DNA of 64,000 nucleotides from Nageia nagi (GCA_050084985.1 JBITNC010000001.1:164362001-164426000); one strand, 5' to 3'. Shown: positions 36,732-49,221, counted from the stretch's first letter. A program made the numbers and translations. Notes: generated from the letters alone by a model not told the origin.

Positions 36732-37233
36732 TGAAGGATTTAATACTAAAAGACTAAAATCCTAATCTACCAAGATCACTTGAAATATCTCTTAAACATC
36801 AACACTCAAAGCATAAACTCAATATTCAATCTCACAAATTTGACACAAATATAAAGTGGTTCCTCTCATGCAAAAGAGTACATCCACTAACTAATATCTT
36901 TCTTATTCACAAATATAGAGACATCTTTCTTCCTCTCCTAACACTAACCCTAGAGCATAACTTTGCTTCAATCTTAAGTGAGTAATCTCAAGGAGAGGGC
37001 CTTCTATTTATAGGCCAAAATCATCCCTTGGATCATCCTTTTAACCATTGTACAAATATATGACATTCTTTACCCTTTTACCTAAGGTGCATGCTCATGA
37101 GAATGAGTGTAGGATAAGTTACATTATGATATTTACTTAAATACTTAAGGTATCTAGGGACACCTTTAAGTATTGGTCAATTTACAAGAATATCCTTACA
37201 AAACCTTACAATAATGCATTATACATTTCAACA
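36732..37233 (-). repeat. 5' LTR of copia C
   Basis: 502 bp, minus strand, begins TGTTGAAATG at 37233, contains TATAAATAGAAGG (rc near 37005-37020), ends at TGAAGG 36732. It abuts integrase sequence of copia G, so C inserted in G or in a rearranged part of it. Confidence 0.8.
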
Positions 37234-38164
37234 CGTATCGGGTAACTTCTCTTGGTGGTTCCTCCTCCTATCTAACTTTTATTAATGATGCAATAAGAAA
37301 ACATGGGTTTATTGCATAAAGAACAAATATGATGTATTTGATACCTTCTATAATTGGAAGGCCTTGGTTGAGAATGAAATAGGAAATAGGTTGAAATTTA
37401 TAAAATTAAATAATGATGGAGAATATTGTAGCAAGGAGTTTAATTATTATTTCTCACTAAATGGAATTTGAAGGATAAAGGTAGTTCCAAGGAAACCTCA
37501 AAGAATGGGATTTCAAAAACAATGAATAGAACAATCATGGAATGTGCAAGGTGCATCAACTTACATGAAGACTTACCTTTATCACTTTGAACTAATGTTT
37601 TTGGTATTGTTGTGTATTTGATCAACAGGAAACCATCTACTTGTTTGGATGGAGGTATTTTGGAAGAGATTTGGATAGTTGATGAACAATTATTTTCTTA
37701 AGGTATTTAGATGTGAAGATTTTGTGCACATTATTAAAAGAGAATATAAATACATTTTATGATAAAGCCCAAAAATGTTATTTCTTTTAATATGGTATTA
37801 AAGGCTTAGGATATAGATTATAGGATTATGACAATCTAAAAGTTATAAGTAGAGATATGATCTTTAATGAAAAGTAATTATATAATAATAGGTTGCAGGA
37901 AAAAGAGGAGGATTCCAAGTATGTGATACTTGATGATATAAAGCAACAAAATATACCCAAGGTGAGAGGATATCTCAACCACCAAGATACACAAACTCCA
38001 CCACTTGGCATTATAATATCCTTAAGGGTAAGTAGATCACCTAAATATTACTCTCCTACTCTTTACTATGTATTATGTATTGATGTTGGTGAGCCATAGT
38101 GTTTTGATGAGGCTATACAGATGAAAACAAAGAATGAGTGAGAGCTTGTTATGAATGAAGAGAT
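37234..38164 (+). pseudogene. Copia G integrase fragment (different copia lineage)
   Basis: Plus-strand Ty1/copia remnant not belonging to the A-K family. It starts in the integrase core (TSLGGSS, then YLTFIDDA-like and GEYCSKEF-like motifs across frames near 37250-37450), continues through the C-terminal integrase and linker (SRDMIFNEK near 37850, LQEKEEDSKYVILDD near 37890, a PPLG / RVSRSPKYYS block near 38000), and ends at the beginning of the RT domain (EAIQMKTKNE, then ELVMNEEIE). Stops and frameshifts are frequent. About 500 bp of RT is missing before the rest of G resumes at 55533. Confidence 0.8.
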
Positions 38165-38678
38165 TGAAGGAACAAGTCTACAAGACTAAATTCTTAATTA
38201 CCCAAGATCACTTGAAAGCTCATTATAATGCTTAAGCATTAAGAACGCACACTCAAAGTAGCATTCACATAAGATGATACTAATATAAAGTGGTTTCTCC
38301 AACCATATATAAGATCTTATTTCTCAAAGAGCACCCTCTTACAACTCACTTTCTCACTTCTCCTACCACCTAAATAAGAGTATAAATTTGCCACAATCTT
38401 GAGTGAGTGATCTTAAGTCGAGGGCCTTCTATTTATAGGAAAAAATCCTCACTTGTATCACCATTTTAACCAGTGTACAATGTCATGACATGCATCACCC
38501 TTTTACCCAAGGGGAATTTTCATGAGATGGAGTGTAGGATAAGTAACATTATCATATTCATAAATACTTCAAAGGTATTTATGGATACTTTTAAGTGTTA
38601 GTAAATTTATATTATCATATTCACTATTAAGTGAATTACAATAAGATAGCTTACAATAATGCATTATACATTCCAACA
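38165..38678 (-). repeat. 3' LTR of copia H
   Basis: 514 bp, minus strand, begins TGTTGGAATG at 38678 directly next to the polypurine complement CTTCCCTTTAATGC (38679-38692), contains TATAAATAGAAGG (rc near 38428-38440), ends at TGAAGG 38165. Its left side is inside the RT start of copia G. Confidence 0.82.
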
Positions 38679-39395
38679 CTTCCCTTTAATGCAATATTGG
38701 GGTAGAGTAAAGGAGAGAGGAAAGAGAGAGTAAAAGATAGTTCTTCTCTATAGAGATATAATCAGAGATGAGTTCATATTTACATCTTTGATAAATAAGC
38801 AAGATCTTAGATTGAGACTCACTACTTTATCATTTGACAAAATGATTTACAATACAATCATTAACTACATTTGGTTTCATTGTACAAAGTAGTCATTTAA
38901 CAAGCTGATATGATGAGCCTACCCATTCAAAGTAGGTAACCTACACTCTTAAGAAGAAACCTATAAGCTATAAGCAACTCATAAACAAAATCAATCAGAT
39001 ACATCATATAAACATTCATATCAATATAAGATAAATAAATCAATTAATAACATCCATAAATTGATCAATGGTGCACTATAATTCATCATGAAGATGCCAA
39101 GCCAATACTCATAATCACATGTTGTATAGAAAATATATGTTTATCAACATTAAAAATTAGAACATAAGTACATATGAGTTCTTCATATATAGATAACTAA
39201 ATAGTTCTAAAAAGCATATATTGGTTCCTCACATATGGATAGCTGAAATAATAGTATCAAAAACCATTATATGCTCAAAAATTTATAATTAGTTCTTCAC
39301 ACAAAATGAACTAACCAAGAAGGTGTATATAAAATATCAATGATATATAGCCATAAAATCCTCTTAGAGATGAAGTTATCATCATAGATATGAAT
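38679..39395 (-). other. 3' UTR of copia H with polypurine tract
   Basis: No gene. It contains decayed hairpin-type units on either strand, for example TTAGTTC and GAACTAA arms at about 39294-39317 and a similar pair near 39175-39215, comparable to the array in J. Confidence 0.7.
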
Positions 39396-42015
39396 TCAAC
39401 ATTCACTCTCCTTTGAGGGCAACTTCACTAACCCAATAGACTCCCTGAGCAGGCATAATGGAGCTTTAGGAAGGGGCTTGGTGAAAAAATCAATGGATTT
39501 GAGGATTGATACATGAGGTTACCATATAGAACCTTCTCCCTAATGAAATGTGCTTCGATTTGAACATGTTTTGTTCTCTAATGAAAAATAGGCTTCTTTG
39601 CCAAAGTAATAATCGATTGATTATCTGAATAAATCTAACATGGGTAAACCTACTCATGCCTAGTTTCTTTTAGAAGATAGTTCAAGCAAATAACTTCCTA
39701 AGCTACAACTAGCATGGCTTAATATTATACCTCTATGGTGGAGATAATCATAGTAGGTTGCTTCTTAGAAGACCAAGAGATAACACCTAAACTAATGCTC
39801 AACACATAAGCAAAGGTTGATTTCCTATGATCTCTATCTTCTCTATAGTTAGAATTTAATTACCCTAAGAGAATAAACTAGGGCAACTTGAAATACTTGA
39901 GAGCAAGATCCTTCATTTTCGTAACATACCTCAATATTTTTTTAACAACATTAAAACGCTCAACATATAGTTTCTATATAAACCATGCCATAAGATTTAC
40001 TACAAAGGCAATATCTGGCCTAGAGATAGTCAAATAAAAAATACTACCAATTAGTAACCTATAAGGCATAGCATCAACCAACTGAGAGTTGGAGCTAAGA
40101 GATAAAGTGATACCATGAGAGACTAGGATTGTATCATATTTGCACTTATCCATTTCAAACTTTTGCAATATGTTTAAGATATACTTATATTGACTAAGGT
40201 AGGTAAAATCCTTATATTGGCACACTTGGATACCAAGGTAGTAGTGCAAAATACCAAGATCATTCATTTCAAATGTTTCCTTGAGTTTTAATATGAACTC
40301 TTAGATGATTTCATCATTATTTTCTATGATCATAAGATCATCCACATAGAGAAGAATCAAAATCAAGTCTTATCCCTAATTGAGCACATATAGATCTGAA
40401 TCAGAGAAGCACTTAGAAAACCAAATGTCTACAAAGTATCCTAAAATCATTTTTCTACCAAGCCCTAGGTGCTTGCTTAATTCCATCCAAGGATTTATTT
40501 AGCTTGTGTACAAGTGACTCTTTTCCTTCCATAATAAATCCTTCTAGTTGATTCATATAGATCTCCACATCTAATTCACCATTGAGAAAAGCACTCTTGA
40601 TGTCAAGTTGAAAAAATTTCCACTGTTGAGATGCTAAAAGATAAAGGATTAACCTAACTATGGGAATATTTTCCACTAGAGAAAAGATTTTCTCATAATT
40701 AATTTTGTATTTTTGAGTGAAATCCTTAGCTACTAATCTTTCCTTATATTTCTTAGTTTTCCCAACTAAATTGTATTTAACCTTATAAATTCACTTATTA
40801 TCAATCACATTTTGTTCATTGGGATAGGAAATCAAATCTCAAGTTTGATTTTTTATTAGACCCTCATACTCCATTTTCATGGCTTCTATCCAACATTATG
40901 CTTCAAAGCTTCCTTGAATGATGACGGCTTATTCTTGCTATCAATTTTGAAAAACAAGGATTTATTTAAGATCATACTTCTTGTTATCCTTTGTTTTGGA
41001 GAATTTTTCTCTTGGGCTGACTTATCTACACTAACATCCAACTATTGAGGTGCAACAAAAGAGTCATCAAGATCATCCAAGTCCCCATAAGAAGTAGATT
41101 CCTCATAAATTTCATTGAACTTAACATCCCTTGATATGAACATTACTGTGGACGATGGAGATTAGAGCTTGTAGCCTCTATGTTGACTATCATATCCATA
41201 AAGATGCACTTTTTGGATCTCTTATTCAACTTATTTTCTTTTATTAGAAACAATAAAGGCAAAGGCATCATAACCAAAGACCCTAAGGTGACCGATGTGT
41301 TACATTTCTTTCCTTTTCATACCTCATATTAAGTTTTTCCTTCAACTACTTTCATAACATACCTATTCAAGATGTATATCGTAGTGTTCATAAATTCACC
41401 CCGTAAGAAACTAAAGAGATTTAACAACATGCTTCTAACCATTTCTTGAATGGTCCTATTCTTTATTTCAGTAACACTATTTTGTTGAGAGATGTAAGCA
41501 ATCATGAACTACCTCTTGATCTAGTATTTGACATAAAAGTTATTGAACTCATTGTTATTCTATTCACCTCTATTATCAGATCTCAATATCTTGATTTTGA
41601 ACTCAGATTGATTTTCAACTACGGATTTGAAACCTTTGAACTTGTCAAAGGTTTTATCCTTATGGTCAAGTAGATAACCAAATGTCATCCTACTAAAGTC
41701 ATCGATGAAGATCAAGATTTAAGATGCTCCCTCAAGAGACTTAGTTTGAAATGGATCCACAAATTTGAATGCACAAGCTAGAGAAGTTGAGTTTCCCTTG
41801 TTACCTTATCTCTCTGAAATTTTTTGCCTATTCATCTTGCCTAATATGCACTTCTCACAAAGACCAATTATAGGTGTAATTGAAGGCAAACCTTCCATAA
41901 GTTCCTTATTTTTCATGACTTGAATGCTTTTATGGTTAAGGTGTTTTGATCGATGGTGCCAAAGATTTTTCTTAGAGAAAACATTTGTGGTAGGGTACAT
42001 ATTTGTTGGCATTTG
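39396..42015 (-). pseudogene. Copia H pol remnant (integrase, RT, RNase H)
   Basis: Minus-strand copia pol, left part of H. Right to left: GAG-pre-integrase end (TNVFSKKNLWHH near 41970), the zinc-binding CEKCILGKMNRQ block (41806-41900), integrase (about 41790-41200), linker, RT (about 40900-40000; block 40455-40676 with FFQLDIKSAFLNGELDVEIY, and YVDD intact near 40340), then RNase H to a stop at 39396. The GAG-pre-integrase side is cut by the 5' LTR of element I at 42020. The remaining gag of H is at 47589-48488. The protease segment (about 0.45 kb) is missing between the two halves. Many stops; dead. Confidence 0.88.
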
Positions 42016-42019
42016 ATCC

Positions 42020-42576
42020 TCTTGGAATGTATAATACATTATTGTAAGGTCTTTTGATGTAAATTCACTTAATAATTAAAGGTATCTTAGATACGTTAAG
42101 TATTTAGTAAATATAATAATGTAAATTCATAAATACTTAAAAGCATACCTAGATACCTTTTAAGTATTTATGAATAAAATAATGTATTATTTCCTATGCT
42201 CCATCTCATGGACATGCCCCTTGGGTAAAAGGGTGTTGCATATCATAACTTTGTACAATAGATAAAATAATGATCCAAGGAAGTATTTTGGCCTATAAAT
42301 AGAGGGCCCTCTCCTTGAGATTACTCACTCAAGTTTGTAGTATTGTTATATTTTAGAATTGTTAGAAGAAGTAGAAAAAGTTATTGTAAGAGTGTGCATC
42401 TTGAGAATAAATATCTTATATTAGAGGATGTACTCTCATGGTTGGAGGAACCATTTTATATTGGTGTTAAATTTGTGATATTGACTATTGTGTTATGCTA
42501 TCATGTTGATGATTAGAGATCTTTATTAGGATCTTGGTTGTATATTAATAAAGTCATTTATGATTAGTTTCTCTCA
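42020..42576 (+). repeat. 5' LTR of copia I
   Basis: 557 bp, plus strand, starts TCTTGGAATG (the TGTTGG start mutated) and ends CTCTCA two bases before the primer site. It contains CTATAAATAGAGGGCC near 42294. Its 3' partner is 47229-47588. Confidence 0.82.
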
Positions 42577-42679
42577 AGTGGTATCAAAACCATTCTTGAA
42601 GGCTCATATTCAACATTTTGGAGGTCATTTCTACTTCTCCTTCCTACTTCATTGGTGAGATAAAATCAAATTTAAGAAA
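42577..42679 (+). promoter_or_regulatory. Short leader of copia I with primer-binding site; intron-less
   Basis: TGGTATCAAAACC (42579-42591) is the tRNA-iMet-type primer site. The rest aligns with the LTR-proximal 80-140 bases of the leaders of A and C and ends in AAG at 42676, followed at once by AAA and the gag ATG (42680). In A, C and K the AAG is instead followed by GTATAA and 2-3 kb of leader; in H the bases before ATG are TAG|AAA. The join therefore equals a spliced product. Confidence 0.65.
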
Positions 42680-45600
42680 ATGGAAGATTCTTCTTCATCC
42701 AAGCACATTATACATTATTCCAATTATGGTATTTAGGAATGAATGATGAAAGTATAACTTCAAAAATGAAAGTTATGGAAATTGTAAATGAAAACCAAGT
42801 TGTTCCAACAAATGAGAGGGCATGCTTGAGGCTTACAATACAAAGAATGAGTTGGCAACCTTTATGATATTTCATGAAGTTTTAAATGAAATCCTTCTCA
42901 TGATCTCTTCTTCAAACTTTGCAAAGGAAGCTTGAGATAAGCTGAAAAAAATCTACCTTAGCATCAAATTCTTTAAAAAGTTCACCATTCTTTAAAAAAT
43001 TATTGCAATCATGTCCAAAGAAAAATGAAAGTGTGGTTATTTACTTGAACAAGATTATTGATCTTAAGATCCAACTTATAGAATATGATGGCAATTGGAT
43101 GAATGACAAGTTTATGGTATTCATCATCCTTCAAAGCCTCTCTAATAAATTTAGTCACTTCGTGACTATTCTTGAGACAAGGCTCGATGATGAAGAAGAA
43201 GGATTCTCTTTGAAAAATATTTCAATAATTCTCTTGAAACACAAGAAAAAACTTAACAAAAAGTTGTTGATCCCCTCTCCTAAGGAGCTTTATGTGCACT
43301 AGGACCAATGAAAACTCACTTTAAAAATAAGTTCAATAACCAAAAGAAATCTTCTCATACTTCAAAAAAAGACTTCAAGAAAGGTGGAAACAAATAACAT
43401 AATGGCCATGATAAGTTAAGCAAATCCAAAGCCAAGTTTGATAGCAATTATAATTTATGTGCCATCTATGATCATAGGTAATTTGATTGCTACAAGAAAA
43501 AGAAAGAACAAGGTGGAAAAGGATCTAAAAAATCAAACAACTTTAATGGTAAGAAGAATAACAAGAAATATGCTTATGTTTATGCTTATTACTTCAAGTA
43601 TCACACTTTATTGAAAGATTATATTATTCACTCTAGGTGCACTAATCACATATGTTTTGAAAATCTAAGTTTGACATTTTTCATAAGTATAGAAAAGATG
43701 CAGTTGTGATAGGTGATAATTCAATCATTGAAGTACAAAGTATTAGGAGTGTGTTATTGCAATGAAAAGTTCTTAAAAATATGCTCTATGAGCCTAAACT
43801 TAGTATGAACCTTCTTTGTGTAATTCAAGTTGCAAGGAAAGGATACTCATTTGAGTTTAACTCACACTCTTGGTGTATGAAGAAGAGACTTACCACTTTA
43901 GTGAAAGGATTAGTGAAAGATGATCTCTACATTATGGATCAAGCTCCAAAAATGATGTGCCTTACTACAAATGTTTTTTCTAAGAGAAATCTTTAGCATC
44001 ATCAATTAGATCACCTTAACCATAAGAGTATGCAAGTTATGAAAAATCAATAACTTGTGGAAGGTTTGTATTCTATATCACCCATAATTGATCTTTGTGA
44101 GAAGTGCATCCTAGGAAAGATGAATAGGTACAAATTTGAGAAATATAAGGCAACAAGGGAAACATAATCTCTTCAACTTATGCATTCATATTTTATGGGT
44201 CTTGACCTTCAATTTGGGGAGCATCTTATGTCTTGACCTTTATCAATAACTTCAATAGAATGATATTTGGTTACCTTATAGAGCACAAGGATCAAACATT
44301 TGATAGGATAAAAGATTTCAAATCCTTAGTTGAAAATTAGTCTAGCTTCAAAATCAATATGCTGAGATTTGATAATGGTTGTGAGTATAATAGTAATGAG
44401 TACAATGATTATTGTTCAAATATGAGATAAAGAGGCAGTTCACAATCCTTTACACCCCTCAGAAAAATGGAGTTATCGAAAGAAAGAATAGGACCATTTA
44501 GGAAATGATGAGGTGCATGTTGGGAAACCTTCCTAGTTTCTTATGGGATGAAGTTGTGAGCATTGCAATCTACATCCTGAATAGGTTTCCTCTAAAAGAA
44601 GTTAAAGGTAAAACCTTGTATGAGGCATTGACAAGTAAGAAACCTAACATCTCTCACTTTAGGGTTTTTGGTTATGATGCTTATGCCTTTGTTGTTTTTG
44701 AAGAATGAAAGAAGATGGATAAGAGATACAAAAAGTGCATATTTATTGGCTATAATATTCAACATAGAGGCTACAATATCTACTCTCCTTCCTTTAAAGT
44801 AGTGTTAGTCTTGAGGGATGTAACATTCAATGAACTTCCTGAGAAATTTAATTCTTGTGAGGACCTAGATGAATTTGATGACTCTTTTGTTGCGCCTAGT
44901 TGGATGGATATCAATGTAGATAAATTATCTAAGAAGAAAAATTCTCCAACATAAAGTATAAATAGAAGTATAACCTTAAACAAATCTTTATTTACCAAAA
45001 TTGATAGTAAAAATGATCCCTCATCCTTCAAGGAAGATTTGAAGCATAAGTGTTGGATGGAAGTGATGAAAGTGGAGTATGAGGCTCCAATGAAAATCAA
45101 ACTTAGAATTCAATTCCCTATCCCAATGAATAGAATGTGATTGGTAACAAGTGGATTTATAAGGTTAAATACAATTTAGTTCAAGAAATTGAGAAATACA
45201 AGGAAACGTTAGTAGCCAAGGGTTTCACTAAAAAATACAAAGTTAATTATGAAGAAACCTTTGCTCTAGTGGAATAGATACCTATATTCAGATTAATCCT
45301 TTCCCTTTCAGCTACTCAAGGATGGAAAGTTTTTTCAAGTTGATGTCAAGAGTGCTTTTATCAATGGTGAATTAGATGTAGATATTTCCATGAACCAACC
45401 AAGAGGGTTTGTTGTGTAAGGTGAAGAGTCATTTGTGTACAAGCTAAAGAAGTTCTTGTATGGCCTTAAGCAAGCACCTAGAGCTTGGTATAAAAATATT
45501 TTAGTATACTTTGAGGATATTGGATTTTCTAAGTGCTTGTTTGATACAAATCTATATATTCTCAATCAGGGACAAAACTTGGTCTTGATTCTTCTCTATG

Positions 45601-46524
45601 TGGATGATTTGTTGATCACAAGGAATAATATTGAGATCATCCAAGAGTGCATATCCAAACTCAAGGTAACTTTTGAAATGACTAATCTTGGTCTTTTGCG
45701 CTACTACCTTAGTATTCAAGTGTACAAATACAAGGATTGTATTTACTTGAGTCAATCCAAGTATATCTCATACATATTGCAAACATTTGGAATAGAGGAG
45801 TACAAACCTGTTGTGATCCCACACTCTCATGTAATCACTTTGTCTCTTAGCTCCAACTCTCAATTGATAGATGCTACTGCTTACAAGCAATTAATTAGCA
45901 ATCTTATTTATTTGACTATCTCCAGGTCAGATATTACCTTTGCATTAAATCTGATGGCATAGTTTATGCAAAAATCATATGTTGACCATCTCAATACTGT
46001 TAAGCAAATTTTGGGGTATGTTGTGGGACTTAAAGATCTTGCTCTCAAGCATTCCAAGTTACCTTCATTTATTCTCTTAATGTTCTCAGATTCTAACTAT
46101 AGGGGAGATAGAGATGATAGAAAATCAACCTCTACTTATGTGTTTAACATTGGTTTAGACGTTATCACTTAGGCTTCCAAGAAGTAGCCTACTACTTCTC
46201 TCTCCATCATAGAAGTAGAATATCAAGTAATGTTAATCACGATACAAGAATCTATTTGGTTAAGGCATCATCTAAATGAAATTGGGTATGAGCAGGCTCA
46301 TCCATCTTAGATTTTTTTAAATAATTAGTTAGCTATTTCTTTATAAAAGTACCTTATTTTCCATCAAGTAGGAGGTTCTAGATGGTATCCTTCACTTGCA
46401 GTATTTTCCATCAATCCTAAACTCCACTAATTTGTTCACCAAGCCCCTTCTTGAAGCCCAATTCTACAAGCTTAGAGAATCTATTGGGTTAGTGAAGTTT
46501 CTCTCAAAAGGGAGTCAAAGTTTA
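42680..46524 (+). pseudogene. Copia I gag-pol remnant
   Basis: Full-length but decayed Ty1/copia polyprotein, plus strand. Gag starts at ATG 42680 (MEDSSSSKHII); gag block 43003-43302. The zinc knuckle near 43440-43490 has its first Cys changed to Tyr and a stop. The protease site reads HSR for DSG (near 43630). The GAG-pre-integrase block is 43781-43996, integrase about 44100-44700 (IERKN Glu context kept, IDDFS changed to INNFN), RT about 45050-45960 with intact YVDD near 45597 (open block 45435-45962, 175 aa), RNase H 45966-46520. The end has a 1-bp shift relative to PSRGSEV-stop of J. Many stops. Confidence 0.9.
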
Positions 46525-47228
46525 ATTCTTGTTGAATTCATGTATGTGATGACTTCATCCCTAGGAGGAGTTTTTGGTTGTATAGTGTTGATCTTTATGT
46601 ACACCTTCATGGTTAGTTCACTCCATATGAGGAACTAGTTGTACATTTTTTAGCATATGATTATAAATATGTGAGTAATTGGTATGTGCATTTTGGCACT
46701 ATTTGATTATCCATATGTGAGAAAATCATATGTGTTTATGCTCTATTTTTTATGTTGATCAACATATATCTTATACATATGGTGACTATGAGTATTGGCT
46801 TGGCATCTTCATGATGAATTATAGTGTACCATTGATCAATTTATGGATGGTATTAATTGATTCATTTATCTTATGTTGATATGAATATTTATAATATGCA
46901 TATGATTGATCTTATTTTTTAGCCCCTTGTAGCTTACAGGTTTCTTCTTAAAAGTGCAGGTTACCTACTTCAGGTGTGAAGGCTCATGGAGGCTCATCAT
47001 ATCAACTTATGTTGAATGACTATTTTGTATAGTGAAATTAGTTATAGTTAATTATTTTATTGTAAATCATTTTATCAAATGGTATTATAATGAGCTTCAA
47101 TCTAAGATCTTATTTATTTCTCAAATATATAAATGTTCTCATCTTCAATTGTATCTCTATGGAGGAGAACTCTCGCTTACTCTCTCTTTCTTCTCTCCAC
47201 TCTATCATAATAATGCATTAAGGGGGAG
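46525..47228 (+). other. 3' UTR and polypurine tract of copia I
   Basis: Non-coding. It contains hairpin-like unit TTAGTTCACTCCATATGAGG with GAACTAG (46614-46639) and related pieces, is collinear with J from about 46740, and ends GCATTAAGGGGGAG (47215-47228). Confidence 0.7.
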
Positions 47229-47588
47229 TTTTGGAATGTATAATGCATTATTATATGGTCTCTTGATGTAAATTCATTTAATACTTAAAGGTATCCTAGA
47301 TACCTTAAGTGTTTAGTGAATATGATAATGTAAATTCACTAATACTTAAAAGTATCGCTACATACCTTTTAAGTATTTATGAATAAAATAATGTATCTTA
47401 TCCTACACTCCATATCATGGATATGCCCCTTGGGTAAAAGGGTGTTGCATGTCATGACTTTGTACAATGAATAAAAGAGTGATCCAAGGGAGGATTTTGG
47501 CCTATAAATAGAGGGACCTCTCATTGAGATTACACACCCAAGTTTGTAGTATTGTTATGCTTTAGGATTTTTAAAAGAAGTAGGAAGA
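47229..47588 (+). repeat. 3' LTR of copia I, truncated
   Basis: Starts TTTTGGAATG after the polypurine tract and follows the 5' LTR (42020) for about 360 bp to GAAGTAGGAAG; the last 190 bp or so are missing. The junction shows a 39-bp-spaced duplication of host sequence (47586-47654). Confidence 0.8.
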
Positions 47589-47654
47589 TTTATTATTTTT
47601 CATATCCTTTTCCACAAAAAAATAAGATTTATTATTTTTCATATCCTTTTCCAC
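47586..47654. repeat. 39-bp-spaced direct duplication at the broken LTR junction
   Basis: A 30-base segment beginning AGATTTATTATTTTTCATAT occurs at 47586 and again, identical, at 47625, separated by AAAAAAATA. It consists of copia H gag-side sequence lying against the truncated LTR of I. Confidence 0.9.
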
Positions 47655-48488
47655 CTTGTTCTTTCTTTTTATTTAAGCAATTTGATTCCTTGTGACCATA
47701 GGTACCATAAAAATTATAATTTCTATTAAATTTGACCTTGGATTTGAATTTGCTGGACTTTTCTTATCCATTATGTTGTTTGTTTCCACCTTTTTTAATG
47801 TCCTTTTTGGGAGCATGATCAAATTTATTTTGATTGTGGAACTTCTTTTTGAAGTGAGTTTTTGTTGGTCCAAGTGCCACAAGATGCTCCTTAGAAGTGG
47901 AGATCAATAACTTTTTATTGAGAGTTTCATCATGTTTTAGGATAATCCTTGAATAATTTCCAAGGAGTACACCTCTTCTTTACCATATAGCCTTGTCTCA
48001 ATAACTATCACAAAGTGACTGAATTTAGAAGGACTTTGAAGGATGATGAATACTATAAACTCGTTGTTGATCCAATTGTAGCCATACCTAGCAAGTTGGG
48101 TTCTAAGATCAATAATTTTGTTTAATTAAATTACAACACTTTCATTTTACTCTTGACATGATTGCAACAATTTTTCAAGAATTGTGAACCTCTTGAATAA
48201 TTTGGAACTAAGGTAGATTTTCTATAGCTTCTTCCAAGCTTTCCTTACAAAGTTTGAAGAAGAGATCAAGAGGAGGACTTCATCTAAAAATTCATGAAAT
48301 ATCATCAAGGTTGCTAGCTCATTTTTTATGTTGTAAGCCTTAAGTGTCTTCTTGTATGTTGGAGCAACTTAGTTTTTGTTTATTGTTTACCATAATTTTT
48401 ATGCTTAGAGCTCTATTTTCATCCTAGGTTACCAAATACCATAGTTGGAACCATCTATGATGTGCTTGGGTGTAAAGGAGTCTCTCAT
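47589..48488 (-). pseudogene. Copia H gag remnant
   Basis: Minus-strand gag of H. It begins at ATG (rc of 48486-48488; MRDSFTPKHIIDGSNYGI) three bases after the candidate splice acceptor, runs leftward through the gag domain and reaches a zinc knuckle near 47670-47710 (N-F-Y-G-T-Y-GHKESNC; its first two Cys are not both kept). Stops and frameshifts throughout. The left end is the break with the LTR of I; the protease and GAG-pre-integrase start are missing. Confidence 0.82.
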
Positions 48489-48489
48489 T

Positions 48490-48515
48490 TTCTATAAAAG
48501 AAAGTGAAAGTGTTA
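48490..48515 (-). promoter_or_regulatory. Candidate splice acceptor of copia H leader
   Basis: Minus strand: a pyrimidine-rich CACTTTCACTTTC, then TTTTATAG ending at 48492, then AAAATG with the gag start codon. A strong-looking plant 3' splice site placed directly before gag. Confidence 0.6.
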
Positions 48516-48718
48516 ACCAATGTAAGCATGTTAAATTTTATGAACCAAATTAATCAACCATGTTGAGTTTGATCATACATACATGTTGAGATTTGTTTAA
48601 AATTAATCAACCATATATGTTGAATTAATCAATCATACATATTGAATTTTGGCCAACTATAATTAATAAGGCATGCTTAAATTGTTTAACCAATTTTACA
48701 TATGCAAAAGGTTACACA
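48492..48718 (-). other. Distal leader (putative intron) of copia H, first part
   Basis: Collinear with 17294-17480 of C (repeats of an ACCATACATGTT-like motif). Split by J at 48719; continues at 54885. Confidence 0.7.
48714..48718. repeat. Target-site duplication of J, left copy (ACACA)
   Basis: ACACA directly precedes the 5' LTR of J and recurs directly after its 3' LTR at 54880-54884. Confidence 0.92.
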
Positions 48719-49221
48719 TGTTAGAATTTGTAATGAAATATTGTGAATATCTAAACTCCTTGTAAGTTCAATTAATCACTTAAAGGATATGTAGATACCT
48801 TAAGGGATTAATTGAATTCTTTATTATGTGTGGACTTTGACCTAACCATGGGGTTAGTTGGTAGGTTAAAGTTAGGTCACACATTTAATGTAACCCTAAA
48901 CTTACCCTTGGGTTAAAGGGAGGTTAGGGAGGTGCTCTCAAGCTATAAATAGAGGGCCTCTCCTCTTGTAAACACATCTAAGTTTTGAGTAAGATTACTC
49001 TACTTGGTTGTGTAGGAGAGAGCAAGAGTATAGTTGTAAGAGAGGCATAGATTGAGAATAGAGAACTAGTTGTGGATATACTCCCAAGGAGGGAGGAACC
49101 ACATTATATTGGTGTCATATTGTGTGAATGTGTTAGTAGCTTGTAGATGTTGCATGTTGAATGTGATTGAGCTTTCTATAGTCTTAGACCTTTGGGAATT
49201 AGATCTAGGCTAATTCCATCA
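48719..49221 (+). repeat. 5' LTR of J
   Basis: 503 bp, TGTTAGAATT to TTCCATCA. TATA box TATAAATA at 48944-48951 followed by GAGGGCC, so transcription should start roughly 25-35 bp further on. It has one extra G (CATGGGGTTAG) relative to the 3' LTR. Confidence 0.96.
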
